DNA of 64,000 nt, taken from NCBI GenBank assembly GCA_001465935.1, contig LNKV01000041.1:236336-300335 (forward strand), written 5' to 3'. This document shows, in pieces, positions 36,540-48,397 of this stretch (its first letter is position 1; each line of letters opens with the position of its first letter). A program made the position numbers and the translations under genes. A model generated the notes under the pieces. That model did no database searches. It was given only the letters and a program-made list of their open reading frames with translations, and was not told the DNA's origin. The stretch comes from Clarireedia homoeocarpa. Taxonomy: Eukaryota > Ascomycota > Leotiomycetes > Helotiales > Rutstroemiaceae.

Positions 36540-38305
36540 TCATCCCCACAAGCCCAAAGTCCAGCTAATTCTCTCACCAGCTGCTTTATTAAATGCTCCT
36601 GGCCCCATGCTTCCCCTGGTCCCCGCCGCAACCGCAACGCTAATATCAGCATTCTTGTTGGCGCCTGCCATTCCTTCCTTCAACCAGACTTCTCTCTCTA
36701 TCGTCGACACAGCCGGAACTCTCAATTGGGCCAGCAGACTTGCGCCCGCCCATGACCCCAACGAATCTATCGCCCTCAGTGTTCCTTGTTCAGTTGGTTT
36801 GCTTCCCTTTCCAGCTTCTCTTCTTATTTGCGCTTCGATAGGATCCGGCTCGGGGTCCTGAAATCCAGCCCGCGATAATTCAAAATCCCCCACTTCTACA
36901 CCAGCCGGCCCATCATCCTGCCTGGCTCGGTTTCTCCTAAGCTTTGTATTGTTTCTGAATTGATTGACAGCTCTTCCTTGTACAGGGTCCCATCCCCTTT
37001 CTGAAATGAGCTTCTGAACTTCGCCCAATACCCTACCTTTCAATCCTAGAACGTGAGAGCCACCGCCAACAAATATGACACGAGACATGCATACAGAGCG
37101 TAAGTCAAGAGGGAGGCGTAAGAGAGAGCGGTAGAGGAGGAGGTGGATAGGGAGTTCTTCGTCGTCGAGTTCATGCTCGGGAGTGTTACTTGCTAACAAA
37201 GCAGTTTCACAGGGCTGCGCGAGTTTAGAGAATGGGAGGTGTAGAGTTCGAGGAGGGTTAGTGGAGCGTAGGGGAATGGAAGTAGTTGGGTCGGGATCGG
37301 AGGAAGATAAGTTGAGGTTGCGCATGTCGTATTCTAGCTCGCCCTCTCTGTCGGCCGGTTTAGAGTCGCTGGGAATCTTGTTCTGTGCAGAATCGACAAA
37401 AGGTTTGCACCATGCAACCCTTGTAACTACTTCTTCGCATTCTTCAAAGCTCATAAACTCCTGCAGTGCCGCGTCCCGCTTTTCTTCCTGTTCGTGCTGT
37501 AAGATTGTAGGATCGAATGCCTCTGCCAACATTTTCTGCATTTCTTTTCCCAATAACTTAGTAGCTCTTATGGATCTGCTACTTGATACTTCGCGAAACT
37601 CATATATGCCAGTAACTACAGTCTCAGTCCAACCAATATCGACCACCATGGCCGCTCGCAGGCCTGCCGCTACGGTCGTCAATGCTGGTGCAGAAAACAG
37701 CGAAATGCTTGGGGATTGGAAATTGGTGAATATCGTATTGAGAACCATAGAGAGAAGTGGTGATGCGAGAGCTGAAGGAAGAGCCAAGACCACCTTTCGG
37801 GGCCGCGAATCAATGAGTAAATATCTGTGATACCCCGCAGTTAGTTATATGCTTCCATAAAAGCACGATGGAAAAAAAATACATACTTCGTGAATGCATC
37901 TCTCATAGCACGCTCAATCTTGTCTCCAACCAAGCCTATATCTGCTCCCCTCAAGTCTGAACTCCACAACTCATGTGCTTCTCCCCATTTCTTACCACCT
38001 ATCCTCGCTCTCCAAGATTTCTCATATTCTGGCAACCACCTCCTGTAATCTCCAGCCCGTCTTTGTTCCTCTGGCCCAAAATCTACGATAGCCTGAGGCA
38101 CAGCTTCACCTGCAAAGCCAGCTCGCAGGTAGCGAGTTCCAATTTCAACAACGACACATTCTTCTTCTGCGCGCAGTGCGGATGGGGAACCGAACGATGA
38201 GGAGATGCTGCGCAGAGGTGTGTGTGGGCTCGTAGGGCTGCCTGTATTTCCGATGGTAGGCCGAATATTAGATACACTACGGTGAGCTAGGGTAGGATTT
38301 GACAT
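36540..38305 (-). CDS. ARP10: Actin-related protein, Arp10-type dynactin subunit
   Basis: Probable pointed-end subunit of dynactin, the dynein adaptor that moves nuclei and vesicles along microtubules. It has 567 residues from exons 38305-37887 and 37824-36540, with a 62-base intron of phase 2. After a Ser/Thr-rich N-terminus, the actin-like fold starts at about residue 49 (ECVVVEIGTRYLRAGFAGE). It continues with DAFTKYLLIDSRPRKVVLALPS, the second-domain strand AAMVVDIGWTETVVTGIYE and the SRVIFVGGGSHVLGL loop. The phosphate-binding loops diverge from actin, as expected of Arp10/Arp11 proteins, and an acidic insert of about 60 residues plus a long insertion before SLGSWAGASLLAQL enlarge it. 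It is longer than yeast Arp10. It is divergent from the GEN1 gene across 315 bases. The assignment to Arp10 rather than another Arp is from overall pattern. Confidence 0.75.
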
Positions 38306-38620
38306 TTCTGCGACCTTCCCATGGTCTTTTGTTGTCGAAAACTGCTGGATTTACCTAAGAATTGTTATCTTGAACTGCGGTCGTTGAACTTGCAAGGATG
38401 TTCTTTTGGACATTGCTGTAGAAACGGGTAGTGTCAACAAAAGTTTGGTGGTGCACCACCTCTTTACGATTTTCTTCGCACTTATACAAGTTCCTTCATT
38501 GACCTCGCCTTTGTACTGTACAGATTTAGCATCATTAGTACTGGTACTATCATGTATGCATTTTTGAATTACGGCTCTTAGTTTCTGTTTGCTATTAATT
38601 AATCTGCTTCAATTTACGTC
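38306..38620. promoter_or_regulatory. Divergent promoter of the ARP10-like and GEN1-like genes
   Basis: The 315-base gap between two start codons pointing apart must hold both promoters. It contains TTAATTAATCTGCTTCAA immediately before the GEN1 start. Confidence 0.55.
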
Positions 38621-41600
38621 ATGGGCATCAAAGGGTACGTTGAGTAGTGAGGGTACGGGATCCCAGAGCATGAGCTGACATTCATGTAGGATTTATGGAG
38701 AGATTGGCCCTGGGGATCGAGTTTCATTGGTGAAGCTCTCAATTGAAAAATTTGAAAGGACTGGAGTGCCGTTGAGAGTAGCAATCGATATCTCGATCTG
38801 GAACTTCCAAATCCAAGCCGGTCAAGGTGAGCTCCTGAGCACATGATTGTCAGGACCATCGCTCAATATTGTATAGGTGGCACAAATCCCGCCTTACGAA
38901 CGCTCTATTATCGACTTCTCAGACTTCTATCTGTCTCCATACAGCCGCTATTCGTATTCGATGGACCTCATAAGCCACCCGTCAAGCGTAACAAGCGAAC
39001 CGGACACGGCGGAGCTTCGATTCCGGACCTCATGAGTAAGGAACTACTCAAGCTGTTCGGTTTTGCGTACCACATTGCACCTGGAGAAGCCGAAGCGGAG
39101 TGTGCTTTGCTACAGCGCGAAGGTATAGTAGATGCAGTTCTGAGTGAGGACGTTGATACACTTATGTTTGGGAGTGGCCTAACATTCCGTAATTGGTCAT
39201 CCGAAACCACCAAAGCAAAAATTCCGACCCATGTCAACGTATACGATGCAGCAAAGACCAAGGCGGGTAGATCTGGGCTGGATCGTGAGGGAATGATTCT
39301 TGTTGCGTTAATGAGCGGTGGCGACTATAAGACCGAGGGCATTCCTGGATGTGGAGTCAAGGTGGCATGTGAAGCAGCTAGAGCTGGATTTGGGAAGAGT
39401 TTGTGTCAGATCCCGCGAGCTGACACTACCGCCTATGAAGCGTGGAGGGAAAACCTGGCCCATGAGCTGAAGACTAATGAGAGCAAGTTCTTCAGGGTGA
39501 AGAGGAAGGCTCAGCAGATTCCAGAGGATTTTCCAGACAGAAAGGTACTTGGTTATTATACGCATCCAGTGGTTTCTTCAGCAGCGAAAATCCAAAGGCT
39601 GAAAGAGCAAATTGTCTGGGACGGCGAACTGGACATTCAGAAACTCCGAAATTTTGTGGCGGATGCATTTGAATGGAAAGGAAAGGAGGGAGCCAAGAAG
39701 TTTGTGAGAGGCTTAGCACCAGTTCTACTTGTTCTGAAGTTACGGCAACGTGGGAATCGTCGAGACTCTGGTTTGGGCGATCTAGTTCTCACCAAAGTCA
39801 ACGAGATGGCTTTGGTGAGGGCGATTTGCGGACAGCGAGAACATATCAGCACAGATGCAATGCCTGAGATGAGAGTCATCTATCACCCTTTGGAGATCGT
39901 TGGAATCGATCTGGATGAGGAGCGAGACGATGATATCCATGATTACGGCAGAGATGGACTTGCACCTTTACTTGAGGACGACCAAATTGAAGCCTATGCG
40001 TCTGACGATATTGCCGCAGTTGATGATTCGCCACGGAAACGAGGGCCTTCATTATACGATCCCACCAAAGCTGACAAGCTATGGGTAGCGGAAGCATTGG
40101 TCAGGATTGGTGTTCCATTAACAGCAGAGGATTATGATGAGTCTCTTCGGGATCCTAGGAAATTCCTGAAGCAAAAGGCTGCTGCCAAAAAAGCTGCAGC
40201 GAAGACCACAAAACCGACTGGCAGAATGCGACAGGGTGCATTGGATCCATTTTTTGAAGTCTCTAAGAGGAGCACAAGAAACACGGAAAAAATCCCCGGC
40301 GAAGTCTCTGAAGGTTCAGAGTTGTGCAGGGAGAATTTGCCATCTACTTTTCTGGCTCCTGGATTGGAGAGCCCTAAATCTCCCGAGCCTGTCCGTACGG
40401 CCAAGCGACGGACACGAATGACAACCACGGCGAGCGAAAAACCCAAGGCTAGACAGAACCCTTGGGACATGTTTCAGTCGTCTTCTTCACAACCGCTTGC
40501 CCCATTGACAAAACCATCTTTTACCAGAGGAGCAGGAACACCGACCAAGCAATTTCAAGTCTACCAACCCAGCGGCAGCCCTGACTCCGTACCTGAACCT
40601 CCCTCTTCATCATCCATGAAGAACCAGCAAAAGCGCAGACCAAATCAAAAATCGGAATCAAGTCCCCTGAATACCTCTCGACCCTCTCCAAGACCCAAGT
40701 ATTCGTGCGCGGAAAGACTTACGTCGCCAACGGCAGGATTTCAAGCATGCACAATGAGTCCAAGTCCAAAGCCAAAATCACTATCAAGATTAAACCCATC
40801 TTCCAGAGGTACCAAACAATCACAAGGTCGGAGAACCAAGAGAAATCAAGTCTACGAACTCAGTACAAGTCCAGAGATCCAGAGCGAGTCCATTCCTCCT
40901 TGCACGCCATCTTCAAAATCAACATCTAAAAGGCACACTCGGCGACCACCAATCTCTATCAGTGATGACGACGAACCATCTCCCGCTACAGACCTTCCCC
41001 GTCATGCCCACCAAGATTCTAATAAACCCTCACCTTGCAAGAAGCATTCCTCACCACGCAGCACCACCAAATCAATCATTCCCTCCTCGCCAGCCCATCG
41101 CGCACCTCTAACACCACAACCCGTCAACCGCAAAATAAATTTCATCCTGCACTCCTCCGCCGCAAAATCCTGCACCTCCAGCGCCTCCAGCTCCTCCTAC
41201 AACACTGCGCCCTCTCAAATAATCGACCTCTCGTCTCCATCTCCCCAATCTTCACCCCAATCTTCCTCCCCCTACCAAATTAACGCCCGCACACCCGCCC
41301 CCAAATCCAATGAAATTGTCGACCTCCCCTCTCCAGAACAACAATACATTCATGACATGGGTCTGCAAGAAGCCATCATCCACAATCTCAACTCCGGGAC
41401 ACCTATCCCCGACAGCGTGCGCGAATTGGATGGCGATGAGCAGATGTACCTCGATGATATGGGTCTACAGCAATCACTTTCGTCTTGTTCGCCGGTGCAG
41501 TCAGTGCAGGAAATGGGTGTCGAAGACGAAAGCCTAATCGAGGTGCACATGACGACAAATATCGAGCAAGAGCTGGAGGGAATGTTGCGGGAAAAGAAGA

Positions 41601-41743
41601 ATGGTACTCAGAAGAGGTATATTATGTTGAGGGAGTCGCTGCCAGGGTTTTGGAGAGAGGTTGGGAGGGAGGAGCTTCTGGAGGGGAGGAGTAGAGCGTG
41701 GAGGGGGGAGGAGGTCGAGATTGTGGATTTGACGGAGGAGTAG
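38621..41743 (+). CDS. GEN1/Yen1-type Holliday-junction resolvase (XPG family nuclease)
   Basis: Structure-specific endonuclease that cuts four-way junctions late in homologous recombination. It has 1005 residues from exons 38621-38634, 38690-38826 and 38877-41743; the first exon codes only MGIK and part of Gly5. The XPG-N domain spans residues 1-about 95 and XPG-I about 110-180. Predicted metal-binding acids are Asp38, Asp79, Glu121 and Glu123 (in APGEAEAECAL) and Asp142 and Asp144 (in SEDVDTLMFGS); the helix-hairpin-helix region follows MSGGDY. GIPGCGVKVACEAARAGFGK is characteristic of fungal GEN1 proteins rather than FEN1 or Rad2. The C-terminal 500 residues are Ser/Pro/Lys-rich, with SP/TP motifs and two EIVDLP/EIVDL-type acidic hydrophobic patches that resemble SUMO-interacting motifs, which suggests cell-cycle control. 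All catalytic positions look intact. Confidence 0.9.
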
Positions 41744-42202
41744 TTGTATATATATCTATGTATGTTATGGTTTGATTATGGACTTGGGATCGGTGTTCGA
41801 TGGATTTCTCCTGGGTTGTACTGGAGTCTTGGATAGCGGGCTTCTTTGGATAGGAATAGGAGTCGTTCGGTGAACAGCACATGAAATATGTAATTCTATG
41901 GAAATAGATAGATACAGCAAAAAATGAAAAAGATGATGATTTGAATTTCCGGAAAGAATTAAAAAAAAATGATACTGTAAACTGCAAATGTCTCTCCTCC
42001 ATTGCTATTATTGAGATTCTATACTTCGACACTACTTATTAGGAATGTTTTTCCACAAACACCATTACCCATCCATCCCGATTTATAGTCACCAGTTCCA
42101 CCCACTATCACCCCTCCAAATGCCAAAGCAACGAAATCAAGAAAAACACACCCCAATCTCCTCCCCTCCCCCCGGATCTTACTCGCCACCTTAGCCCTCC
42201 TT
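41744..42202. other. Convergent spacer
   Basis: About 460 bases between the stops of the GEN1-type and calponin-homology genes. It is presumably both 3' untranslated regions; no gene was seen. Confidence 0.5.
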
Positions 42203-44259
42203 CTAACGCGGCGGCGGTCTTGGTCCCGCAATCTCTCTCCTCCCCGCTCCAATCCCCTGAGTTCCCCTATTCTGCCCATCCCCTCCCGTATACCCCGTCC
42301 ACTGACTAACATCCCATTTCCCTCCAATGCCACCCCCAATGCCATCCACGCCATTGCCATTCGGCGCCTTTCCCTTCAACTCCTTCTGGCTCTGCTCCCA
42401 ATCCTGCTGACGCTGTCTCTCCAACTCCATCTCCTTCTCAAGCAAAGACTTGCTCGCCCACCCGCCCGCTTTCGTCTTCGTCTGCGACGCGGCGCGACGC
42501 AGGTCTTCGGCGTCACGCTCGGCGGAGCTGGAGAACGAGGTTGTTTCGGCGGAGTACGACGTGCTTGGGCGCGGGGGCTGCGGAGGCGGGTTGCTGGAGA
42601 GGTAGCGCTCGGTGCGGTTGGGCGAGGTGTAGGTCGCTGGGTCGGGGAGAGGTCGAGCGGGAGTGGTGGGGCGATGGGCGGTGGTGGGCTCAGGGAGAGG
42701 ACGAGGGGGTTTGGCCGGGGGTGTTTCCTCACTGGTGGCGTGCGCGTTCCATTGTTTGCGAAGGTAATCGCGTTCATCGGCTCTCCAGGTTTCGTCAGTA
42801 TCCTTGCGGGCGGGAAGGCGAGGGCGACTGCGGGATCTGGGTCGGGCCTTGGATTGTTCCTCCTTCAATCTTAGGGATAGGTCATGGTTCTCTATGGTTT
42901 GGCGTTCCGATCCGACTTTGGAAACTCGCTCCGCTTGGTATCGACGTTCGCGTTCCCGAGCTTCCGCGAGTTCTCGTTCCAGTTGCTTGATTCTTTCGCT
43001 TTCGCTGCTATCGCTCCTATTGGTTATTCTTTTGTTTAGCCCATTTTCCGCTTGATATTGGCTGAGGAATTGTCCTTGGAGCCTGGAATCATTGGCATTT
43101 CTTAACCTTTTGCGGTCCTCCTGGGCCCTGGCCTCGGCTTCAAGCTCGTCCTGTCTTCTCTTGTCTTCCTCGGCTTTCCATCTTCGTTCTTGCTCCTCCC
43201 ATTCGCGCTTCTCGTTAAGGGTCTTCTGCCGTAGTTTCTCGGTTTCCTCTGCAATCCTTTTTTCTTCCTTGATGCGAGCACTTTGCTCTTCGGCTTCCAG
43301 TTGTCGCTGTCGCTCTTGTTCTGCTTCAATCTTCAGTCGCTCCTCCTCGGCCTCCTTTTCTCTCCTTTTCTTCTCCTTTTCTGCTAAGCTAGGAACGCGT
43401 GGACCGGCTGTTGTTATCTGTCTTCTACCACCAAATGCGACTCCTAAATTACCTTGACTTGCCCCTCCCATGTATCCATACTGTGCAATATTCCAAGCCG
43501 GAGCTGTGACAGTTTCGTCGGATTTCTTACTCCAGCTACTCACACCCTTAGGTGATGTCGGCGCATTTCCAAACTTTGCAGGGCTTCGTGCGCCACCCGA
43601 GTCGCCAGTTCGTGAAGGTACCAGAGAAGCCGCGGTGGGCTTGTATGCCGAAGAAGTAGCGCTAGCATTAGAAGCCCCTATACCCCTATTGTTGTAACCA
43701 GTCCCTAAATAAGATCCCGTAACCTGAGGACTAACCACACCACCTCGAGCTTTTGCGCCGATCGGATTGGGAAACTTAGAGGGCTCAACTTTGTTTGCAG
43801 CTCTGCTGAATGCTGCAATTCCTTGAAGTACTTGCGCCGGATCTTTTGCATCGTAGAGGTCGACCGTGAGGAACCTATCGTGAGCTGGAAGACTGAGCGG
43901 CGGCTGTTCGCATGCTGCTAGGAACAAAGCGATGTTCTCTCGTTGAATAAATGGCATGGATGCTTTTGGTTTGAAGCCGCGCACCTTCGTGGGGTCGACG
44001 AGAGCTGCAAGCCTGCGCTTCTTGTTAAAACAACTTCAGTTTGGAAGAAAATTGATAATACGCACTTGCAAAGGGCAACTCCATCTTTCAGAGCAGCCAG
44101 TATATTATAAGTACCAAATTTTGGGTCATCCCCGACATCTGGCAGAGGCTCTCCTAATGACTCCTCGATGAACTGCCTCACCTCGTTCACAGCGGCAGGC
44201 GTAACCCTATCACCCCTTTTGCTATTCACATCATTGTCGAGATTGGTAACTGATGCCAT
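42203..44259 (-). CDS. Calponin-homology (transgelin/Scp1-like) protein with long charged tail
   Basis: Probable actin-bundling or cortical actin protein of 667 residues from exons 44259-44066 and 44012-42203, with a 53-base intron. The first in-frame ATG is 44259. The single CH domain spans about residues 20-140 and shows FIEESLGEPLP, ILAALKDGVALCKLAALVDP, the KPKASMPFIQRENI segment and DLYDAKDPAQVLQGIAAFSR, the classic calponin/transgelin pattern. Yeast Scp1 is about 200 residues; this protein adds a tail of about 500. The tail holds a Ser/Gly linker, a long Glu/Lys/Arg-rich predicted coiled coil (about 280-470), and Pro-rich stretches (PPAKPPRPLPEP, PPPQPPRPS) that could bind SH3 domains. 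A VSQWTGYTGGDGQNRGTQG segment near the C-terminus resembles a calponin-repeat-like motif. Such long-tailed forms occur in filamentous fungi; the role of the tail is inferred. Confidence 0.85.
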
Positions 44260-47200
44260 AACTTTCAAGATCGGTAAGAGTTTGTGTATGTTCAGTTCGT
44301 TGTAAAGTAACGCGACAATTCCGGACTGAAATAGTAGAACAGAATCAGGGTCAAAATGATCCTAGTCCAATGCCCATCAGTGCGCGTAGGGCGGCGCATT
44401 GACGGCGAATCTTAAAAGGAAGGCCGTACTAAGGATTTGGGCACAATCAACACAAGGCTGATCCTAGGAATGAATGCCGTCACGTCAACAACTGTGATTT
44501 GTATAGCATCATCCATTTGTCAAGGTCATGAGTGACATGACATTACGTTATAGCTACGACTATGGCATTGAATGTGTCGGAAGAATTCTTGAAGATTCCC
44601 CCCCGCCTCGGAACAGCTAGTGAGGGGCTTCTGCATCCGTTAACTTGTAGAAGACTAAGGTAAAACGTCATATCGACAGCACGCGCATGAGTCCTCAAGG
44701 AGTGTCGTCTTCAAAGCATATTGGTATGGCCGAACTATGACTGAAACCTCCCAACGGTTAGGTTCTGGGCGACACGGGATCATGTTCATGGCTAATATAC
44801 ACGCGAAACAGCGATGGATTTCTCCCATCGTTCATCATCTAACACCTTTCTGTCCGGGGTAGCAGTCTTTGCTAATCGTTCTTGTAGTCCTACGGCGAAA
44901 ATACTTATCAATATGAGCTTCCTGCCTACGAATACATTAAAGCGCGAGGTGTTGTTCCGGAAACCGTTCCACGATATTATGGCCAAATACCTCTCGCTCT
45001 AGACAACATGCAAAGGATAATTCTATCATGCATAGGGCAGACACCACAATCTTCGGGAAAAGATACACATGAGTGGCATATGAATGAAGGAGAATTTGGG
45101 GTCGATATTCCTATCCCCCGACTTGGTTTCGTGCTTCTTCGGGCGCTCCGCCAATTTCGACGATTTGAAGAACCTCTTCGCGTCGCTGGAAACTGCAGTA
45201 CAAACAACTTCGCAGATTATGATTCTCAGTTACTTCCTCGATTGAAAATTGAAGCTGCTATGAGCACGAGTCTTTCAGGAAAACACGCCAATGCATTGTA
45301 CCAATTTTCTACTGCAATACCAGCATGCCATGAATACTTCGGTCCCGACCACATTGACAATCTGGTAGGCCGCGATAATCTTGCTTTCACGCATACTCGC
45401 TGTAGTGAGTCTGCGTCTGCGAAGTCCATAATGGACAATCTCATAGAATGCTACATGGTCAAAAGTAACGAGTGCAACCACCGCCACAGATAGCATACTA
45501 GGACCTCTTACAGCAGCCCAAAAAGCGATCCCGCCGGCGAAAGATGATGTCGGAGCAGAAAGGAATCAACAAGCTTTAGAACAGGTTTTACTACACCGAG
45601 ACATTTTCTTATACCTCTGATATCGCATCCGATACTGAGCGTCCAGTATATCGATTCCAGAGCTCGAATGGTGGCTCTAATGCAGGAAGAGTTCGCCAAC
45701 TCGTCGATGGATCATAGCTGGTTCTGCGGCAGCGTTGAAAGGTTGATATGGTAAAGAAATCATTTTATGCCCACGACTGATTCTGGAGAATGGTGTAGAG
45801 TTACTAGCAGCGTATAAGATGGGTTATAAAGGACACGCGGTCATATCAGCCCGCTCAACAAAGTGTATGCACAAAAGATGAAACCGTTGGCCTTTAAGAT
45901 ACATGTACAACGTGTACTTTGGCTGTCCCAGTCATGTATGGAAGATGTATGGGGAGCATGTTCGGAAGCGAATATGCGAGCCTCGTCTCACGCATCTGAT
46001 TACCGTCGCTGGGCCAAAAGCACACCACTGTAGTGTTTACACCGTTACACCGAACCACGTTGCCCAGCTACGCTTTTACATTTCTAGTTTATGTAGGTTA
46101 ACGAAGAGACCTATCGGAACTAGTCTGTGTCGAGTGACCGACGGGGCCTAGAAGTCTTTTCCTTTTTCCAACGACAGGATGATCAAGTCATGGCTAGCGT
46201 GTCTGCCGGGCCTGCTATCCCGCTGCAATCTCGCTGCATTCTTCAGGAGTCGTTGTGTTCACTAAAAAGTTGTAGAGGTGGCCCCAAATGTGCGTCGGCT
46301 TTTGATGAGGTGCAACTTCCGAAGAGTCACTTGCCCCAAAGGCTCCGACACGAGTTCTAAATTTACGCGTGTCGGTGCCTGAGGCAATAAAGTGAGAACG
46401 CCCAAGCCGTCGCGGCCGTGTACGGAGCTAGACTGCTACTTGTAGATTCCTGGTTTCTTGGAAGGACGAGAAAGAAAGAGCACTAAGCTGCAATCGGCTA
46501 GTGCCAGGACCTCAGGCCATGGTGGATTACTTAAGCGCCCGCGGAGAACACACAGTTTGATGATTGGTGGGTTTGCGGTAGGCTAATTCTTTCCTCTTTA
46601 CCCGCACTGGAGATGATCGCTTTGACCGACCTCGTCACTTTCCTCTATTTGGACACGCACTTTGGCCTGACGTTGGTGCTCAACCTTTCTTCCCAGCTTT
46701 TCCGCCTTCCAAGGTTTAGAATCCTCTCGTGAAGCGGCTTATCCTTACCCCAAATGCGTTTGGCTCCGTTGACTCTCTTGGCTCGCTATGACTGGCCAGC
46801 TTATTCGACCAATGAGAGCATCAGCTGATGGCTAGTCAGGAGATCCACCCTTCGTAACACTCTAGGCTCGATTCGATCTAGTCGCAAGCTCTCGTTTTCC
46901 AGGTTCTTTTTCACTTGCGCTGTGACAACGGTCCAATTGGAGCTTCCGGGAAGCAACCCCAACCCCAACCCCAAATTCTTCTTACATTTCACAAGCCGTC
47001 CATCCATCTCAGCGTTCTGCGCACTTCTACCCTTCCCTCTTCCCTCTTCCTATCCGTTTCCGTTTCTTCTCCCATCCATCCACACCTTTACCCAAATATC
47101 ATAAATTAAAGCACTTCATCTTTCCTTTATCTCTCCTTCATCCTCCTACCCTTTTGTCTTTCTTCTCATCCATACTCGTCCTTCCCCCACCTCGACTTCT

Positions 47201-47377
47201 CCCATCCTCAACATACACATACACATACACATACACATACCCATTCCTCCTACTACATCTTATCTATCAGCTACCTTCACACAGAGTATCACATCCATCA
47301 CTTGTTATTCAACTTACCCCAATTCTGTTCTCTTCTTTTGACCATCTAGCCAACCAAACCTGTAAACGCTCTTCATC
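44260..47377. other. 3.1-kb divergent intergenic region
   Basis: Apart from the possible decayed locus at 45008-45493, no gene was found. The last 450 bases (about 46930-47377) are C/T-rich with TCATCC/CATCC runs and (ACATAC)5 at about 47210-47240, typical of a fungal 5' leader and promoter for the next gene. Confidence 0.5.
45008..45493 (+). pseudogene. Possible remnant of a TPR-repeat fungal protein
   Basis: A 161-codon ATG frame. Its second half has features of tetratricopeptide repeats of the kind found in fungal NB-ARC/kinesin-light-chain-like proteins: GKHANALYQFSTAIPACHEYFGPDHIDNLVGRDNLAFTHTR, where the usual unit reads like A-(x)-FGPxHxxTLxxxxNLAxxY. The first half (FGVDIPIPRLGFVLLRALRQFRRFEEPL) could be an earlier helix pair. 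No start domain, companion exons or longer frame were found, and a neighbouring frame (44814-45002) is open but unrecognised. It is either a degraded gene or chance; I lean weakly to the former. Confidence 0.3.
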
Positions 47378-48397
47378 ATGGGTTCTTTCTCCCAATCCTT
47401 TTCACACTCTTCTCCGGTCCTAGCCTTACCACAGCAACTACCTCCTCAGCCTTCCTTCAATCGACCATCCTTCACTACACCTTTCCCAAGACAAGCCAGT
47501 TCATCACCACCGACCAGTTCGTGGCTCACTCCAACATCAGCGCCTTTATCATCTAAAGCTGGTCGCAAACGCTCTAGAGACGAAGCCTCGCTATGCGACG
47601 AAGAGTACTTTCCCGTGCAAGCTCCAGAACCAGTCGAGAATGAAGATGAATGGGTATACGGAGAAGGAATGACGCTCATCAAGCCTAACAAGGGCGGCTA
47701 CATCTTATCAGCAGATAGCCAAACCGGAACTTGGCTGGAAGAAAAAGAAGCAGAAGAAAAAGCGAAAGCCGCAGCCTTGCGCGCCGCTAGCCCAGAACGA
47801 CCAATGCTCCGTTCGCACAAGAGTCAGAGACTTGACTTAGGCTCGACTTCGTCAATTGCCGATGAAATCAAATTCGCGAACAGCTCGTTACCTACAGTCA
47901 ACCCATCGCTCCCAAACGGTGGTGTTGGTCCTACCCAGCCAAACATTGACGACTACACGCGACACCTGGGCATTGGTTGGTCTATGATAAGCGCCGACGA
48001 AGATATCCAGGCGGCTGTCCGCGGCTGGACTAAATACATTGAAAATCACTACCCTGTCACAAACGCAATCATTCGCTTGCAAAGTAGAGGATTGGCCAGT
48101 TATCTTGTTGAAGCTCAAGAAGGCTATTTCTTATTTGGAGAGGACCTTAAGCAAGGACGACTTGTCAGCACCAATCTCGAAAAAACATTTGAAAATCTTC
48201 GAGGACCAGTACCAGTCTTTGAGGGAGACATGGTGCTGGAGGCTGGCGAATCACCAAAAGCTAGTAGTCCAGCTCCATTTCTGGATGCTATGACAAATGG
48301 ACACGTCCAAGATATGATGATGAACGGAACCGGAGCAATCACGACAAATGGAACAATGACAAATCACGCCGTCGAAATTGAAATGGATATGAGCTAA
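47378..48397 (+). CDS. Conserved fungal protein of unknown function
   Basis: A single ATG-initiated exon of 339 residues; I do not recognise the family. The first 65 residues are Ser/Pro/Gln-rich and end in a basic patch (KAGRKRSRDE) that could be a nuclear localisation signal. Next comes an ordered-looking block (EDEWVYGEGMTLIKPNKGGY, then SQTGTWLEEK with a Lys/Ala/Glu helix). A second ordered block (about 195-285) contains HLGIGWSMISADEDIQAAVRGW, the helix IIRLQSRGLASYLVEAQEGYFLF and a Lys/Arg-bearing end. The C-terminus is Asn/Gly/Met-rich and acidic. Codon bias and the strong pyrimidine-rich leader support a real gene. Confidence 0.7.
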   Translation: MGSFSQSFSHSSPVLALPQQLPPQPSFNRPSFTTPFPRQASSSPPTSSWLTPTSAPLSSKAGRKRSRDEASLCDEEYFPVQAPEPVENEDEWVYGEGMTLIKPNKGGYILSADSQTGTWLEEKEAEEKAKAAALRAASPERPMLRSHKSQRLDLGSTSSIADEIKFANSSLPTVNPSLPNGGVGPTQPNIDDYTRHLGIGWSMISADEDIQAAVRGWTKYIENHYPVTNAIIRLQSRGLASYLVEAQEGYFLFGEDLKQGRLVSTNLEKTFENLRGPVPVFEGDMVLEAGESPKASSPAPFLDAMTNGHVQDMMMNGTGAITTNGTMTNHAVEIEMDMS

